16,867 nt of DNA. It comes from DATEZO01 sp035255485 (lineage in GTDB: Bacteria > Pseudomonadota > Gammaproteobacteria > Burkholderiales > Burkholderiaceae_D). This document shows, piece by piece, positions 6,352-14,005 of the stretch. Numbering within the stretch: position 1 is the stretch's first letter; the number at the start of each line of letters is the position of its first letter. The notes under the pieces are model-generated. The model was given only the letters and a program-made list of their open reading frames with translations, searched no databases and was not told the origin of the DNA. Both the position numbers and the translations under genes were made by a program. The stretch spans positions 1-16,867 of the forward strand of contig DATEZO010000145.1 of assembly GCA_035255485.1 (NCBI GenBank). The letters run 5' to 3'.

Positions 6352-7618
6352 GGATCACCCCGCGCAGGCTATGATCGTTCATGGCGCGTGCCGTATTTGC
6401 CATCACCAGCGGCAACTCCGCATCCTGGAACTGGAACGGTGCGGTTTCCCGCTTCAGCTTGAATGCCCGGTCTACCAGATAGTGCTGGTTGGCGACATGC
6501 AGGTCTTCGGGAACGCGCTGTCCATTTGCAACGTAGTACAAATTCAATTTCTGCCGGATCATGACGTCCACGACGTTGCCGATGATTGCCGCCTCATCCA
6601 GCTTGGTCATGATGCAGCCGGCCAGGCCATTGCCCTGATAGGAACGCACTACCTCGTTGAGCGTTTCCCCGGTCGACGTAGCGGAAAGACATAGCAGCCG
6701 CTTCACGTGATTGCCTGCGCCGGACAGCATCGCCACCTGTTCTGCGACCATGTGATCGCGCTGGCTCATGCCGACGGTATCGATCAGGACCATATGCTTG
6801 CCCTTCAGCTCATCCAATGCAATCCGCAGGTCGGCCTCATCTTTTACCGAATGCACCATGACGCCCAGAATCTTGCCGTAGATACGCAATTGCTCATAGC
6901 CGCCAATACGATAACCATCCGTGGTAATCAGCGCCAGTTTACCGGGCCCGTGCCGCATCACGCAGCGTGCGGCAAGTTTTGCCGTCGTGGTCGTCTTGCC
7001 GACGCCAGTCGGGCCGACCAATGCATAGATGCCGCCCTTTTCCAGCATTTCATTTTCATTCTTTATGACGGACAGATTGCGGGTCAGGATGGATTTGACC
7101 CAGTTCATCCCGCTTTCCACGGTTCCGCCCACCGGCAATTTTTCAGTTAGATAGCGCGCCAGGCTCGCACTGAAGCCAGCCGCCAGCAGTTCTCGCAACA
7201 CGGCCGATTTCGCCGGCTCGCGCTTTTGCTGGCTGCTCCAGGTCAGTTCAGCAAGCTGGGATTCCAGCATGCCGCGCATCGAGCGGATTTCACTCATCAC
7301 TTCTGCGATTGCATTGCTGGTCGTTTCTTTTTCGGCAGGTGCGCTGCGCACATTTTCCAGTGCCTGCGCCAGGCTTGCCGCCTGCTCGCTCTCGGCCTTG
7401 CGCTTCAATGCAAGCGCCGCCAGCGTAGATTCCGAGATGACGGGCTTGTCTACCGCCGGCTCCGCCAGAGCCGACATGTCTTCACTGGCCAGCGCAAGAA
7501 TCTCGATGACGCCGTTATTGTTGCGATTGGAAAGGATCACTGCGTCCGGGCCAAGCACATCGCGCACCATGCGCAATGCCTCTCGCGACGTGTTGGCAGA
7601 GAATTTTCTTACATTCAT
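6344..7618 (-). CDS. flhF: Flagellar biosynthesis SRP-type GTPase FlhF
   Basis: FlhF is a signal-recognition-particle-type GTPase that marks the place of flagellum assembly at the membrane. The 424-residue protein has the three family parts: an N-terminal B domain starting MNVRKFSANTSREALRMVRD, a linker with coiled-coil tendency (about 60-135), a helical N domain (about 137-190), and the G domain. P-loop GPTGVGKTTTTAKLA is at 202-216, the G2 region with TTDGYRIGGYEQLRIYG at 232-248, G3 DTVGMSQRD at 280-288, G4 TKLDE at 338-342. All GTP-binding motifs look intact, in contrast to its partner FlhG. The ATG at 7618 overlaps the flhA stop (ATGA) and has GGAGG seven bases upstream. Confidence 0.96.
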   Translation of the reverse strand: MNVRKFSANTSREALRMVRDVLGPDAVILSNRNNNGVIEILALASEDMSALAEPAVDKPVISESTLAALALKRKAESEQAASLAQALENVRSAPAEKETTSNAIAEVMSEIRSMRGMLESQLAELTWSSQQKREPAKSAVLRELLAAGFSASLARYLTEKLPVGGTVESGMNWVKSILTRNLSVIKNENEMLEKGGIYALVGPTGVGKTTTTAKLAARCVMRHGPGKLALITTDGYRIGGYEQLRIYGKILGVMVHSVKDEADLRIALDELKGKHMVLIDTVGMSQRDHMVAEQVAMLSGAGNHVKRLLCLSATSTGETLNEVVRSYQGNGLAGCIMTKLDEAAIIGNVVDVMIRQKLNLYYVANGQRVPEDLHVANQHYLVDRAFKLKRETAPFQFQDAELPLVMANTARAMNDHSLRGVILG

Positions 7619-9708
7619 GCTTGGCCTCCAACTAGGCTGGTAACTCTAATGGTTTTTGAATCGGGCAATTCGGCGTGAGACAGGACTTTAAGATTCGGCA
7701 ACGTCCTGCGTAGAAAACGTGCGAGCAATGCGCGCAGCGGCCCCGGCACCAGCAATACCGGCGTCAATCCCAATTGTTCCTGGTGTTGCGCGGCTTGCTG
7801 CATCTGCGCCGCAATCGTATCCGCCAACCCCGGTTCGATCCCGCCGCCATCCGGGCCGCTGGCATGCAGCGCCTGCATCAGCAAGCGTTCCAGCCGGTTA
7901 TCCAACGTCATGACGGATAGCTCATTGGTAGACGGAAATATCTGCTGCACGATTGCACGCCCCAAGGCAATACGCACCAATGCGGTTAGTTCGTTCGCAT
8001 CCTGGATCTGGGCGGCATGTTCTGCCAGAGTCTCGATGATGGTGTGCATGTCGCGAATATGCACGCCTTCAGTCAATAGATTCTGCAATACCTTTTGCAG
8101 CGTGGAAAGCGAAAGCAGCTTGGGAACCAGGTCCTCAACCAGTTTTGGCGATTCTTTCGCAAGATGGTCGAGCAACTGCTGCACTTCCTGCCGTCCCAGC
8201 AATTCCGCCGCGTGGGTGGTAATCAGGTGATTGAGATGGGTCGCCACGACGGTACCGGCATCGACCACGGTGTAGCCCATGGTTTGCGCATGCTCGCGCA
8301 TTCCGGCCTCGACCCAGGTAGCCGGCAATCCGAAAGCAGGGTCAGACGTCAGCGGCCCCGGCAGCGCACCTGTCACCATGCCCGGATTGATCGCTAGGAA
8401 TTGCCCGGTATGCGCTTCGCCAGAGCCGACTTCCACCCCTTTTAGCGTAATGCGGTAAGCGGTCGGCCTGAGTTCAAGATTGTCGCGAATATGGACCGGT
8501 GGCGCCAGAAAACCAACTTCCTGTGCAAATTTCTTGCGGATGCCTTTGATTCGCCGCAACAGCTCGCCGTTTTGCGCCTTGTCTACCAGCGGAATCAACC
8601 GATAGCCCACTTCCAGGCCAAGCGTATCGACCGGCACGATATCCTGCCAAGTCGCTTCTTCCACTTCCGGCGCTGCGGAAGCGGCGGCGGCAGCGGCGGC
8701 CGGCTCCGGCTCAACCGCCCGCTTTTTCACGCGCTGCGATACCGCATATGCACCGCCCGCCAGCGATGCCGCGAGCATGATGAAGGCAACGTGCGGCATA
8801 CCAGGAATCAGCCCCATGCCGCCGACAATGGCCGCCGTGATGTACAGCACCTGCGGCTTGGCGAATAATTGCCCGATCAACTGGCCACCGATATCCTGCT
8901 CGCTGGCAACGCGCGATACCACGACACCGGCGGCAGTCGAAATGATCAAGGAAGGAATCTGTGCAACCAGGCCATCGCCGATCGCCAGCAAGGTGTAATT
9001 TTTCAACGCTATCGAAAAGTCCAGATCATGCTGGACCATTCCGACAATCAGGCCGCCGATGATATTCACAATGGTGACAATGATGCCGGCAACCGCATCG
9101 CCACGCACATATTTGCTGGCGCCGTCCATCGCACCGTAAAACTCGGCTTCCTGCGCGACTTCCTGGCGCCGCCGGCGCGCCTCCTGCTCGCCGATCATGC
9201 CCGCATTCAGGTCGGCATCGATGGCCATCTGCTTGCCTGGCATCGCATCCAGGGCGAAGCGGGCGCCGACTTCCGCAATCCGCCCGGCACCTTTGGTCAC
9301 CACGGTGAAATTGATGATGGTCAGGATGATAAAGACCACGATACCAACCGTGTAATTGCCGCCAATCAGGAAATGGCCGAACGCCTCGATGACCTTTCCC
9401 GCCGCATCCGGCCCGGTATGCCCTTCGGTGAGAACCACCCGGGTCGATGCCACGTTCAGAGACAGCCGTAGCATGGTACTAACGAGCAGGACAGTCGGAA
9501 ACGCCATGAAATCGAGCGGCTTTACCGTATAAAGGCTGGTCAGCAAGACGATGATCGCAAGCGCAATATTGAAGCTGAAGAAAATATCGAGGATGAAAGC
9601 CGGCAGCGGCAAAACCATCATCGACAACATCAGGATAATGATGATTGGCGCAGCCATCGCCTTGGAATTTATGCTCGCCAGCCACGCCGGCAGTTTCAGG
9701 CTATTCAT
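7615..9708 (-). CDS. flhA: Flagellar type III export gate protein FlhA
   Basis: FlhA is the nonameric inner-membrane export gate that docks chaperone-substrate complexes (FlgN among them) and takes part in using the proton motive force. The 697-residue length is typical. The N-terminal half holds about eight membrane helices and the FHIPEP signature RLSLNVASTRVVL (81-93), then the cytoplasmic segment GAGRIAEVGARFALDAMPGK (140-159) and the conserved Asp204 in VRGDAVAG. A linker of charged residues and ten alanines in a row or nearly so (about 337-346) leads to the cytoplasmic domain (about 355-690). The ATG at 9708 overlaps the flhB stop as ATGA, with a poor ribosome site, so translation is probably coupled to flhB. 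Its own stop overlaps the flhF start the same way. Confidence 0.97.
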   Translation of the reverse strand: MNSLKLPAWLASINSKAMAAPIIIILMLSMMVLPLPAFILDIFFSFNIALAIIVLLTSLYTVKPLDFMAFPTVLLVSTMLRLSLNVASTRVVLTEGHTGPDAAGKVIEAFGHFLIGGNYTVGIVVFIILTIINFTVVTKGAGRIAEVGARFALDAMPGKQMAIDADLNAGMIGEQEARRRRQEVAQEAEFYGAMDGASKYVRGDAVAGIIVTIVNIIGGLIVGMVQHDLDFSIALKNYTLLAIGDGLVAQIPSLIISTAAGVVVSRVASEQDIGGQLIGQLFAKPQVLYITAAIVGGMGLIPGMPHVAFIMLAASLAGGAYAVSQRVKKRAVEPEPAAAAAAASAAPEVEEATWQDIVPVDTLGLEVGYRLIPLVDKAQNGELLRRIKGIRKKFAQEVGFLAPPVHIRDNLELRPTAYRITLKGVEVGSGEAHTGQFLAINPGMVTGALPGPLTSDPAFGLPATWVEAGMREHAQTMGYTVVDAGTVVATHLNHLITTHAAELLGRQEVQQLLDHLAKESPKLVEDLVPKLLSLSTLQKVLQNLLTEGVHIRDMHTIIETLAEHAAQIQDANELTALVRIALGRAIVQQIFPSTNELSVMTLDNRLERLLMQALHASGPDGGGIEPGLADTIAAQMQQAAQHQEQLGLTPVLLVPGPLRALLARFLRRTLPNLKVLSHAELPDSKTIRVTSLVGGQA

Positions 9709-10877
9709 TGCATCAGCCTATGCGTGGATCCGGGCTGCGCCGATGGATTCAGCGGATCGAGATGCGACGGCACTTCCAGGTCGTGCGGCGCTTTCGGCTG
9801 CATGCCGCCATGCTTGCCATAGGCGCGCAACTGGAACACATACGCCAGCACTTCCGCCACGGCGGTGTACAGCGCTTCCGGAATTTCCTGATCGAGCTCG
9901 GCATGCCGATACAGCGCACGCGCAAGCGGTGGCGCTTCCAGCAGAGGCACCTTGTTTTCACCGGCGATGTCGCGGATTTTTGCTGCCAGTTCACCGGCCC
10001 CTTTCGCCACTACCGTGGGTGCGCGCATTTTTCCATCCACATACTTGAGCGCGACCGCATAATGTGTCGGGTTGGTAACCACCACATCGGCATTCGGCAC
10101 CGCGGCCATCATGCGGCGGCGTGCGATTTCGCGCTGCTGTGCGCGAATCTTCGCCTTGATCTCCGGGTTGCCATCGGATTCTTTCGCTTCCTGACGCACT
10201 TCTTCGCGCGTCATCTTGAGCTTGTTGGCGTAATGCCACATCTGGTACGGCGCATCGATTGCAGCGATCAACACCAATCCACTGGCAATCGCAAGAAAAC
10301 TGGTCAGCAACAGGGTCGCCAAGTGTGCGCTGCCGGCCTGCACCGGCTCCACCCCAAGCGCAAGCACCGCATCCATCTGGTGCCTGACCACGATCCACGC
10401 AATGAAGCCCACTACCAGCGCCTTGACCATTGCCTTGCCCAGCTCCACGCCGGCGCGCGCCGAAATCATGTTGCCCAGGCCGGATAAGGGATTCATGCGC
10501 GCAAAATTAGGCTGCAGCGCCTTTGCGCTAAAAAGCCACCCTCCAATCAGGAGCGGCGATGCGATGGCTGCCACCAGCAGCAATATCGCCATTGGCGCAA
10601 AAGCGATCAGCATGTCCTTGAGATTGACTGCCAGATGCAGCGCGAGCGCATCAAAGTCGAAGGCGTATTCCCTTCTGAACCCCAGGCCGGATATCAGCAA
10701 GTGATTGATCTGCCGAATCAGGCCATCGCCCAGAAACCAGAGGCTGGCACCGGACACCATCAAGATGGCGCAGGTGGCGAGCTCTCGCGAACGCGGAACA
10801 TCGCCTTCCTCGCGCGCCTGCTCCAGGCGCCGGGGTGAGGCGGGTTCGGTTTTTTCGAGATCGCTGTCTTCGGCCAT
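9705..10877 (-). CDS. flhB: Flagellar type III export switch protein FlhB
   Basis: FlhB is an inner-membrane export gate protein whose cytoplasmic domain self-cleaves and switches export from rod/hook to filament substrates. With the ATG at 10877 (390 residues, MAEDSDLEKTEPASPRRLEQ) the autocleavage motif NPTH falls at residues 269-272, exactly as in Salmonella. An AGGAG ribosome site is six bases upstream of this ATG. A GTG at 10898 would add seven residues and is unlikely because that ribosome site lies inside it. Four membrane segments lie between about 33 and 210, then the KMTREEVRQEAKESDGNPE linker and the FlhBC domain. The C-terminal tail beyond about 355 is Pro/His rich. First gene of the flhBAFG-fliA-motCD unit, preceded by a long non-coding region. 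Confidence 0.96.
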   Translation of the reverse strand: MAEDSDLEKTEPASPRRLEQAREEGDVPRSRELATCAILMVSGASLWFLGDGLIRQINHLLISGLGFRREYAFDFDALALHLAVNLKDMLIAFAPMAILLLVAAIASPLLIGGWLFSAKALQPNFARMNPLSGLGNMISARAGVELGKAMVKALVVGFIAWIVVRHQMDAVLALGVEPVQAGSAHLATLLLTSFLAIASGLVLIAAIDAPYQMWHYANKLKMTREEVRQEAKESDGNPEIKAKIRAQQREIARRRMMAAVPNADVVVTNPTHYAVALKYVDGKMRAPTVVAKGAGELAAKIRDIAGENKVPLLEAPPLARALYRHAELDQEIPEALYTAVAEVLAYVFQLRAYGKHGGMQPKAPHDLEVPSHLDPLNPSAQPGSTHRLMQ

Positions 10878-11110
10878 CGCCGACTCCTGTTTAGCCACCG
10901 CTTGCGCCCGGCAGGACGCACTGAGTGATAATCAGGCACGATTATTAGCCAAGAGACAGCAATTCCATCAGGAGAACAGGCAGGGAAACCGCCCGCTTTT
11001 CCAGCAGCATGGCGCAATTGCAGGGAGGTGAATTACGGTGAGATGAATTGCGTCGCCGATTAAGGCGTCGCGGCATTTTTCGGGCAACTTGGCGGCTCAC
11101 TGTCGCACGT

Positions 11111-11190
11111 AAATACAGCATGGTGTATTTATGAACCACCTCGTATTTATTGCGAATATCGATATGTTTTTATGCATACTCCCAGTATTT
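11111..11190. promoter_or_regulatory. Cluster of four AAATAC hexamers including a 20-bp near-palindrome, upstream of flhB
   Basis: AAATAC occurs at 11111-11116 on the plus strand and at 11125-11130, 11143-11148 and 11185-11190 on the minus strand. The first two frame the 20-bp near-palindrome AAATACAGCATGGTGTATTT (one mismatched pair). About 0.04 copies would be expected in 80 bp. The AAATA core resembles the half-site of the flagellar master regulator FlhDC in E. coli, and the copy nearest 11190, read on the minus strand as ATGCGAAAATACTG, matches best; spacing and orientation do not fit the enteric box. Function is inferred. Confidence 0.4.
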
Positions 11191-11262
11191 TCGCATAAAC
11201 CGGAAAGCAGACGACTGTACTGGAGGATGTCGTTCCGGCGGTGGACATCTGAACCTCATGTC

Positions 11263-11290
11263 GTTGATCGTGTGGTGTTGATCGTGTGGC
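11263..11290. repeat. 14-bp tandem direct repeat, two copies
   Basis: GTTGATCGTGTGG occurs at 11263-11275 and again at 11277-11289, giving a 14-bp period with 13 of 14 positions identical (the last base is T then C). It lies in the non-coding region upstream of flhB. It could be a replication slip or a pair of binding sites. Confidence 0.8.
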
Positions 11291-11458
11291 GACCATGTAG
11301 TGGTCAGCATGCGGCGCAAGACACGCCACAGCATTTCCGCTAAGAGCAGCGAAACGACATGAACACGAAAAAATTCCCCGCTTGGAAAACCGCGGTTCGG
11401 TTCAACTGTCCGGGATCACATACCGCGATGATTTATGCGCATTGCACGAATCGCACGA

Positions 11459-12661
11459 CTACAACTTCAGGCTTTGCGCCCATGCAAGTGCGGCCATGTG
11501 CGCCTGATTTACCTGATTCGCATTGATGAACAGTGCTTCCGCCAGCGGGCCGACTTGCCCATTATTGAACTCGCAAGCCTCTGCCAATGCCAGGAATGGT
11601 CCGTATACCCCGCTGCGCGTCAGCAGCGCTTCCGACACGGCATCGGATAACTGTATGGTTTCGAGCACCTGCTCCATCGGTATTCCAAGCAAGCGGTCGA
11701 GCAATGAGAACATGCCGGTGACAAACAGGTTTTCAGCTTCATTTTTCGGCAGGAATTCCTGTCCGATCAGTTCGGCGAACCGCCCGCGCACAATCGCGGC
11801 CTGCATCAATGAATGGGAACCCACCGTGCTGGCAGTAGCCAGCAACAGCGAAAGCCAGCGATACAGCGGTGAATAACCCAGCATCGTCACGGCATGGCGC
11901 AGCGATTGTATTTCGGCGCCCAGTCCGAAGCCGACTGAATTGATATAACGGAGCAATTTGTAAGACAGTGCGGCATCGCGCTTGAGGATTTCTTCCAGTC
12001 GTCGGATATCGGCATTCTGCTTGACCAGTTGCATCAATTGCAGAATCATTGCCTGCGCTGGATTCAACCCCTTGGCCTTTGTATCTTGCCGCGGCGTCAG
12101 GTACAGGTTGCCGATAAAGGCATTCAAGCCCAGCGCCGCGCAGGAGTCGAATTCCTGCCAGCTACCGATCTGGCGTGCCACCATCCGTATCGATGACTGC
12201 TTGAGCGCTGCGTAGAGTTTTGCGTGCCCTGCCACATCGGCAGACGAAAACCGAATCTGTATGTGCGAGGCAATCGCAAGCGTTCCCTTCTCCTGCCCGG
12301 CCAGATCGGCGTACTTGACCGCAATGCCGAAGCCCTTGCCGCGCAGCAGCCTGGCCGCGGCCATCGTTTCAGCATCAGCCAATTGCATTGCATTCAGCGT
12401 AAAAACAATACTGCTGGCCGGCAAAGCCTCAATGGCCGCTGCCGAAAGAGAAACAGGGTCGGCTTCCAGAAACAGCATGCTGTCGCCAAGCTGCCACCCT
12501 GATTCAGGATCATGGAGTTGCGCTGCCGTAAATTCAGCCAGCGCATTTGAAGGAAGCCTGGTGCCCGCCGCATCATTTTGCTGCCAGGTCAACTCGAAAC
12601 CGAGCACCCGCTCTTTCGAGTCAAGCAGCGGTTCTCGAACGATATAATTCATTTCTTGCAT
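11459..12661 (-). CDS. Degenerate EAL plus HDOD domain protein (YuxH-like)
   Basis: The protein has 400 residues and two parts. Residues 1 to about 195 resemble the EAL fold of c-di-GMP phosphodiesterases (REPLLDSKERVLGFELTWQQ at 9-28, an A(V)KYADLAG strand, a closing GNLYLTP at 184-190). The catalytic residues are not there: EAL reads ELT and there is no DDFG metal site, so hydrolysis of c-di-GMP is unlikely. Residues about 200-395 form an HDOD domain (ILKRDAALSYKLLRYINSVG, then SLRHAVTMLGYSPLYRWLSL), a helical signalling output domain without the HD metal residues. Such YuxH-type proteins have been linked to motility in some bacteria; here the role is inferred only from position between cheZ and flhB. 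The ATG at 12661 is used, 42 bp after cheZ; a second ATG at 12652 is possible. Confidence 0.85.
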   Translation of the reverse strand: MQEMNYIVREPLLDSKERVLGFELTWQQNDAAGTRLPSNALAEFTAAQLHDPESGWQLGDSMLFLEADPVSLSAAAIEALPASSIVFTLNAMQLADAETMAAARLLRGKGFGIAVKYADLAGQEKGTLAIASHIQIRFSSADVAGHAKLYAALKQSSIRMVARQIGSWQEFDSCAALGLNAFIGNLYLTPRQDTKAKGLNPAQAMILQLMQLVKQNADIRRLEEILKRDAALSYKLLRYINSVGFGLGAEIQSLRHAVTMLGYSPLYRWLSLLLATASTVGSHSLMQAAIVRGRFAELIGQEFLPKNEAENLFVTGMFSLLDRLLGIPMEQVLETIQLSDAVSEALLTRSGVYGPFLALAEACEFNNGQVGPLAEALFINANQVNQAHMAALAWAQSLKL

Positions 12662-12703
12662 GATGTCTTTACTTAGTTGGATGAAGGCAAGGGCGAGCCA
12701 CGA

Positions 12704-13378
12704 TTAGAAACCCAGGCTCTCCAGCAGGTCATCCACCTGTCCCTGATCAGCCACAACATCGGCATTGCCGGTCGGGTGGATTTGCGGACCATTCAATAAC
12801 CCATTGTCGGTATCGACACGCATTTCCGCTGGCGCATAATCGATCAACAGCTGTACGAGCTGCTGTTCAATGCCCTGTGCAAGCTCGGTGATCTTTTTAA
12901 TGACCTGGCCTGTGAGGTCCTGAAAATCCTGTGCCATCATGATATCGAGCAAATGCTGCCTGGTTGCGCTGCTTGCACTGCGCGTCTCATCAAGATATTC
13001 GAGAGTGCGTTCGGCCATGGCACGGTATTGCGTCTCGGAGAAAGACATACCGATTACCGCATTCCAGCCAGCCGCGAGCTTGTCGGCGCCGGCTTCGATT
13101 GTACTTTGCAACGGGCAGGCTTCATCGGTAGCGTTCAGCACACGCTGTGCCGCCTGCTCCGTCATTCGCGCCACATAATCGAGGCGATCCCGCGCATTGG
13201 GAATATCCGACGCCGCCTGCTCAATCAGCTTGTCGAAACCCAGGCCGCGCAGGCTATCGTGCAGATTTCGCGTTAACTGGCCGACACGCACCAGCACTTC
13301 CTTGCTCTGATTCGATTCTGTCGCGGTCATGTCTTGCACGATTGGCTCCTGCGCGGCATGCGACAGCTCCCGGCTCAC
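12704..13378 (-). CDS. cheZ: CheY phosphatase CheZ
   Basis: CheZ removes the phosphate from CheY-P and so ends the motor-switching signal. The 224-residue protein has the long helical hairpin of the family, with the catalytic core DFQDLTGQVIKKI at 151-163; Asp154 and Gln158 correspond to E. coli D143 and Q147. The extreme C terminus, QGQVDDLLESLGF, is the conserved CheY-binding tail, joined by a flexible linker. The start is GTG at 13378, one base after the cheY stop, with AGGGG overlapping the end of cheY, so the two are translationally coupled. Alternatives are a GTG at 13339 with its own AGGAG and an ATG at 13330; both keep the functional core. Confidence 0.94.
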   Translation of the reverse strand: MSRELSHAAQEPIVQDMTATESNQSKEVLVRVGQLTRNLHDSLRGLGFDKLIEQAASDIPNARDRLDYVARMTEQAAQRVLNATDEACPLQSTIEAGADKLAAGWNAVIGMSFSETQYRAMAERTLEYLDETRSASSATRQHLLDIMMAQDFQDLTGQVIKKITELAQGIEQQLVQLLIDYAPAEMRVDTDNGLLNGPQIHPTGNADVVADQGQVDDLLESLGF

Positions 13379-13379
13379 G

Positions 13380-13778
13380 TTATGCCCCTACTTTGCTGAG
13401 CTTCTCGAATATCTTTGCGAGCTTCTCATCCAGCGTCGCTGCTGTAAACGGCTTGACCACATAGCCATTGGCCCCCGCCTGCGCCGCAGCGATGATGTTT
13501 TCCTTTTTGGCTTCCGCAGTCACCATCAGCACCGGCAGCTTGGACAGCGCCGCATCCGCGCGGATATTCTGCAACATCGTCAATCCATCCATGACGGGCA
13601 TGTTCCAGTCGGAGATGACGAAATCGAACTGCTCGCTTCTCAGCTTGGAAAGCGCCATGGCGCCATCTTCCGCTTCATCGACATTCGAATATCCCAATTC
13701 CTTGAGAAGATTCCTTACGATGCGACGCATTGTCGAAAAATCGTCAACGACCAAAAATTTAGTATTCGGACCAGCCAT
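13380..13778 (-). CDS. cheY: Chemotaxis response regulator CheY
   Basis: CheY is a single receiver domain that, when phosphorylated by CheA, binds the flagellar switch (FliM) and changes the direction of rotation. The 132 residues include the acidic pair D12 D13, the phosphorylated D57 (ISDWNMP), T87, the switch tyrosine Y106 and K109 (YVVKP), all at E. coli-like numbers. No output domain follows. The ATG at 13778 has GGAG seven bases upstream. It is followed directly by cheZ, and a gap of about 230 bp separates it from cheB, so cheY-cheZ may have their own promoter. Confidence 0.98.
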   Translation of the reverse strand: MAGPNTKFLVVDDFSTMRRIVRNLLKELGYSNVDEAEDGAMALSKLRSEQFDFVISDWNMPVMDGLTMLQNIRADAALSKLPVLMVTAEAKKENIIAAAQAGANGYVVKPFTAATLDEKLAKIFEKLSKVGA

Positions 13779-13862
13779 GAATTACTCCATTGATTCTTTA
13801 AACCATGATTGATTTTCCCGGCAGCCCGCTACCAAGGTTCCGAGCGGCCGCAAATCACCTCT

Positions 13863-13891
13863 ATTATGCACCCGGGAAATCTTTATATTAA
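13863..13891 (-). promoter_or_regulatory. Possible sigma-70-type promoter for cheY-cheZ
   Basis: Read on the minus strand, TTAATA (13891-13886) and CATAAT (13868-13863) are 17 bp apart: 4 of 6 and 5 of 6 matches to TTGACA and TATAAT. It lies about 85 bases before the cheY ATG. No sigma-28 element of good quality was found in this gap. The match could be chance in an AT-rich stretch. Confidence 0.3.
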
Positions 13892-13949
13892 GTGCCTAAC
13901 GGCAACTTTTCTGTTTCGCATCATACTACAGTCCGATCCTGCAAAATGA

Positions 13950-13963
13950 TGACGCATGCGTCA
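13950..13963. repeat. 14-bp perfect palindrome downstream of cheB
   Basis: TGACGCATGCGTCA is its own reverse complement. It lies about 45 bases past the cheB stop. As RNA from the minus strand it could form a 5-bp stem with CATG loop followed by UCAUCAUUUU, a weak terminator; as DNA it could be an operator. Confidence 0.45.
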
Positions 13964-14005
13964 GTAAATTCACAGGCGGATGACCACATGGCTGATTTCC
14001 ATCGT

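Larger units (their letters stand above)
10878..11458. other. Non-coding region upstream of flhB
   Basis: These 581 bp separate the EAL-HDOD gene from flhB, both on the minus strand. No reading frame here has a ribosome site or recognisable protein; the few short ones (60-70 codons) look random. Composition is more AT-rich than neighbouring genes, most of all around 11100-11210. It probably carries the promoter and leader of the flhB operon. It contains the AAATAC cluster, a near-palindrome and a 14-bp tandem repeat listed separately. I see no clear sigma-70 or sigma-54 promoter and no clear terminator for the upstream gene. Confidence 0.7.

Noticed and set aside
8869..9471. A 200-codon open frame antisense to flhA
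   Set aside because: Lies opposite highly conserved flhA membrane segments; its sequence is a mirror of their codon use.
9645..10487. A 280-codon open frame on the plus strand, antisense to flhB
   Set aside because: flhB is unmistakable on the other strand. The antisense product is rich in His/Arg with no recognisable motif, as expected from codon bias of the real gene, and no ribosome site was seen.
11310..11335. A possible sigma-54 promoter on the minus strand (GG-N10-GC spacing in TGGCGTGTCTTGCGC)
   Set aside because: Only the invariant GG/GC spacing fits; the TT before GC and the CAC after TGG are missing, and it is over 400 bp from flhB.
11131..11343. Short open frames of 60-70 codons in the gap upstream of flhB (also 10945-11139 and 11147-11329 on the minus strand)
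   Set aside because: No ribosome sites and no recognisable protein pattern; they cross the repeat and palindrome region. Chance frames are expected in 580 bp.
11359..11526. A 55-codon plus-strand frame starting MNTKKFPAWK
   Set aside because: No ribosome site, and it overlaps the end of the EAL-HDOD gene; not supported.
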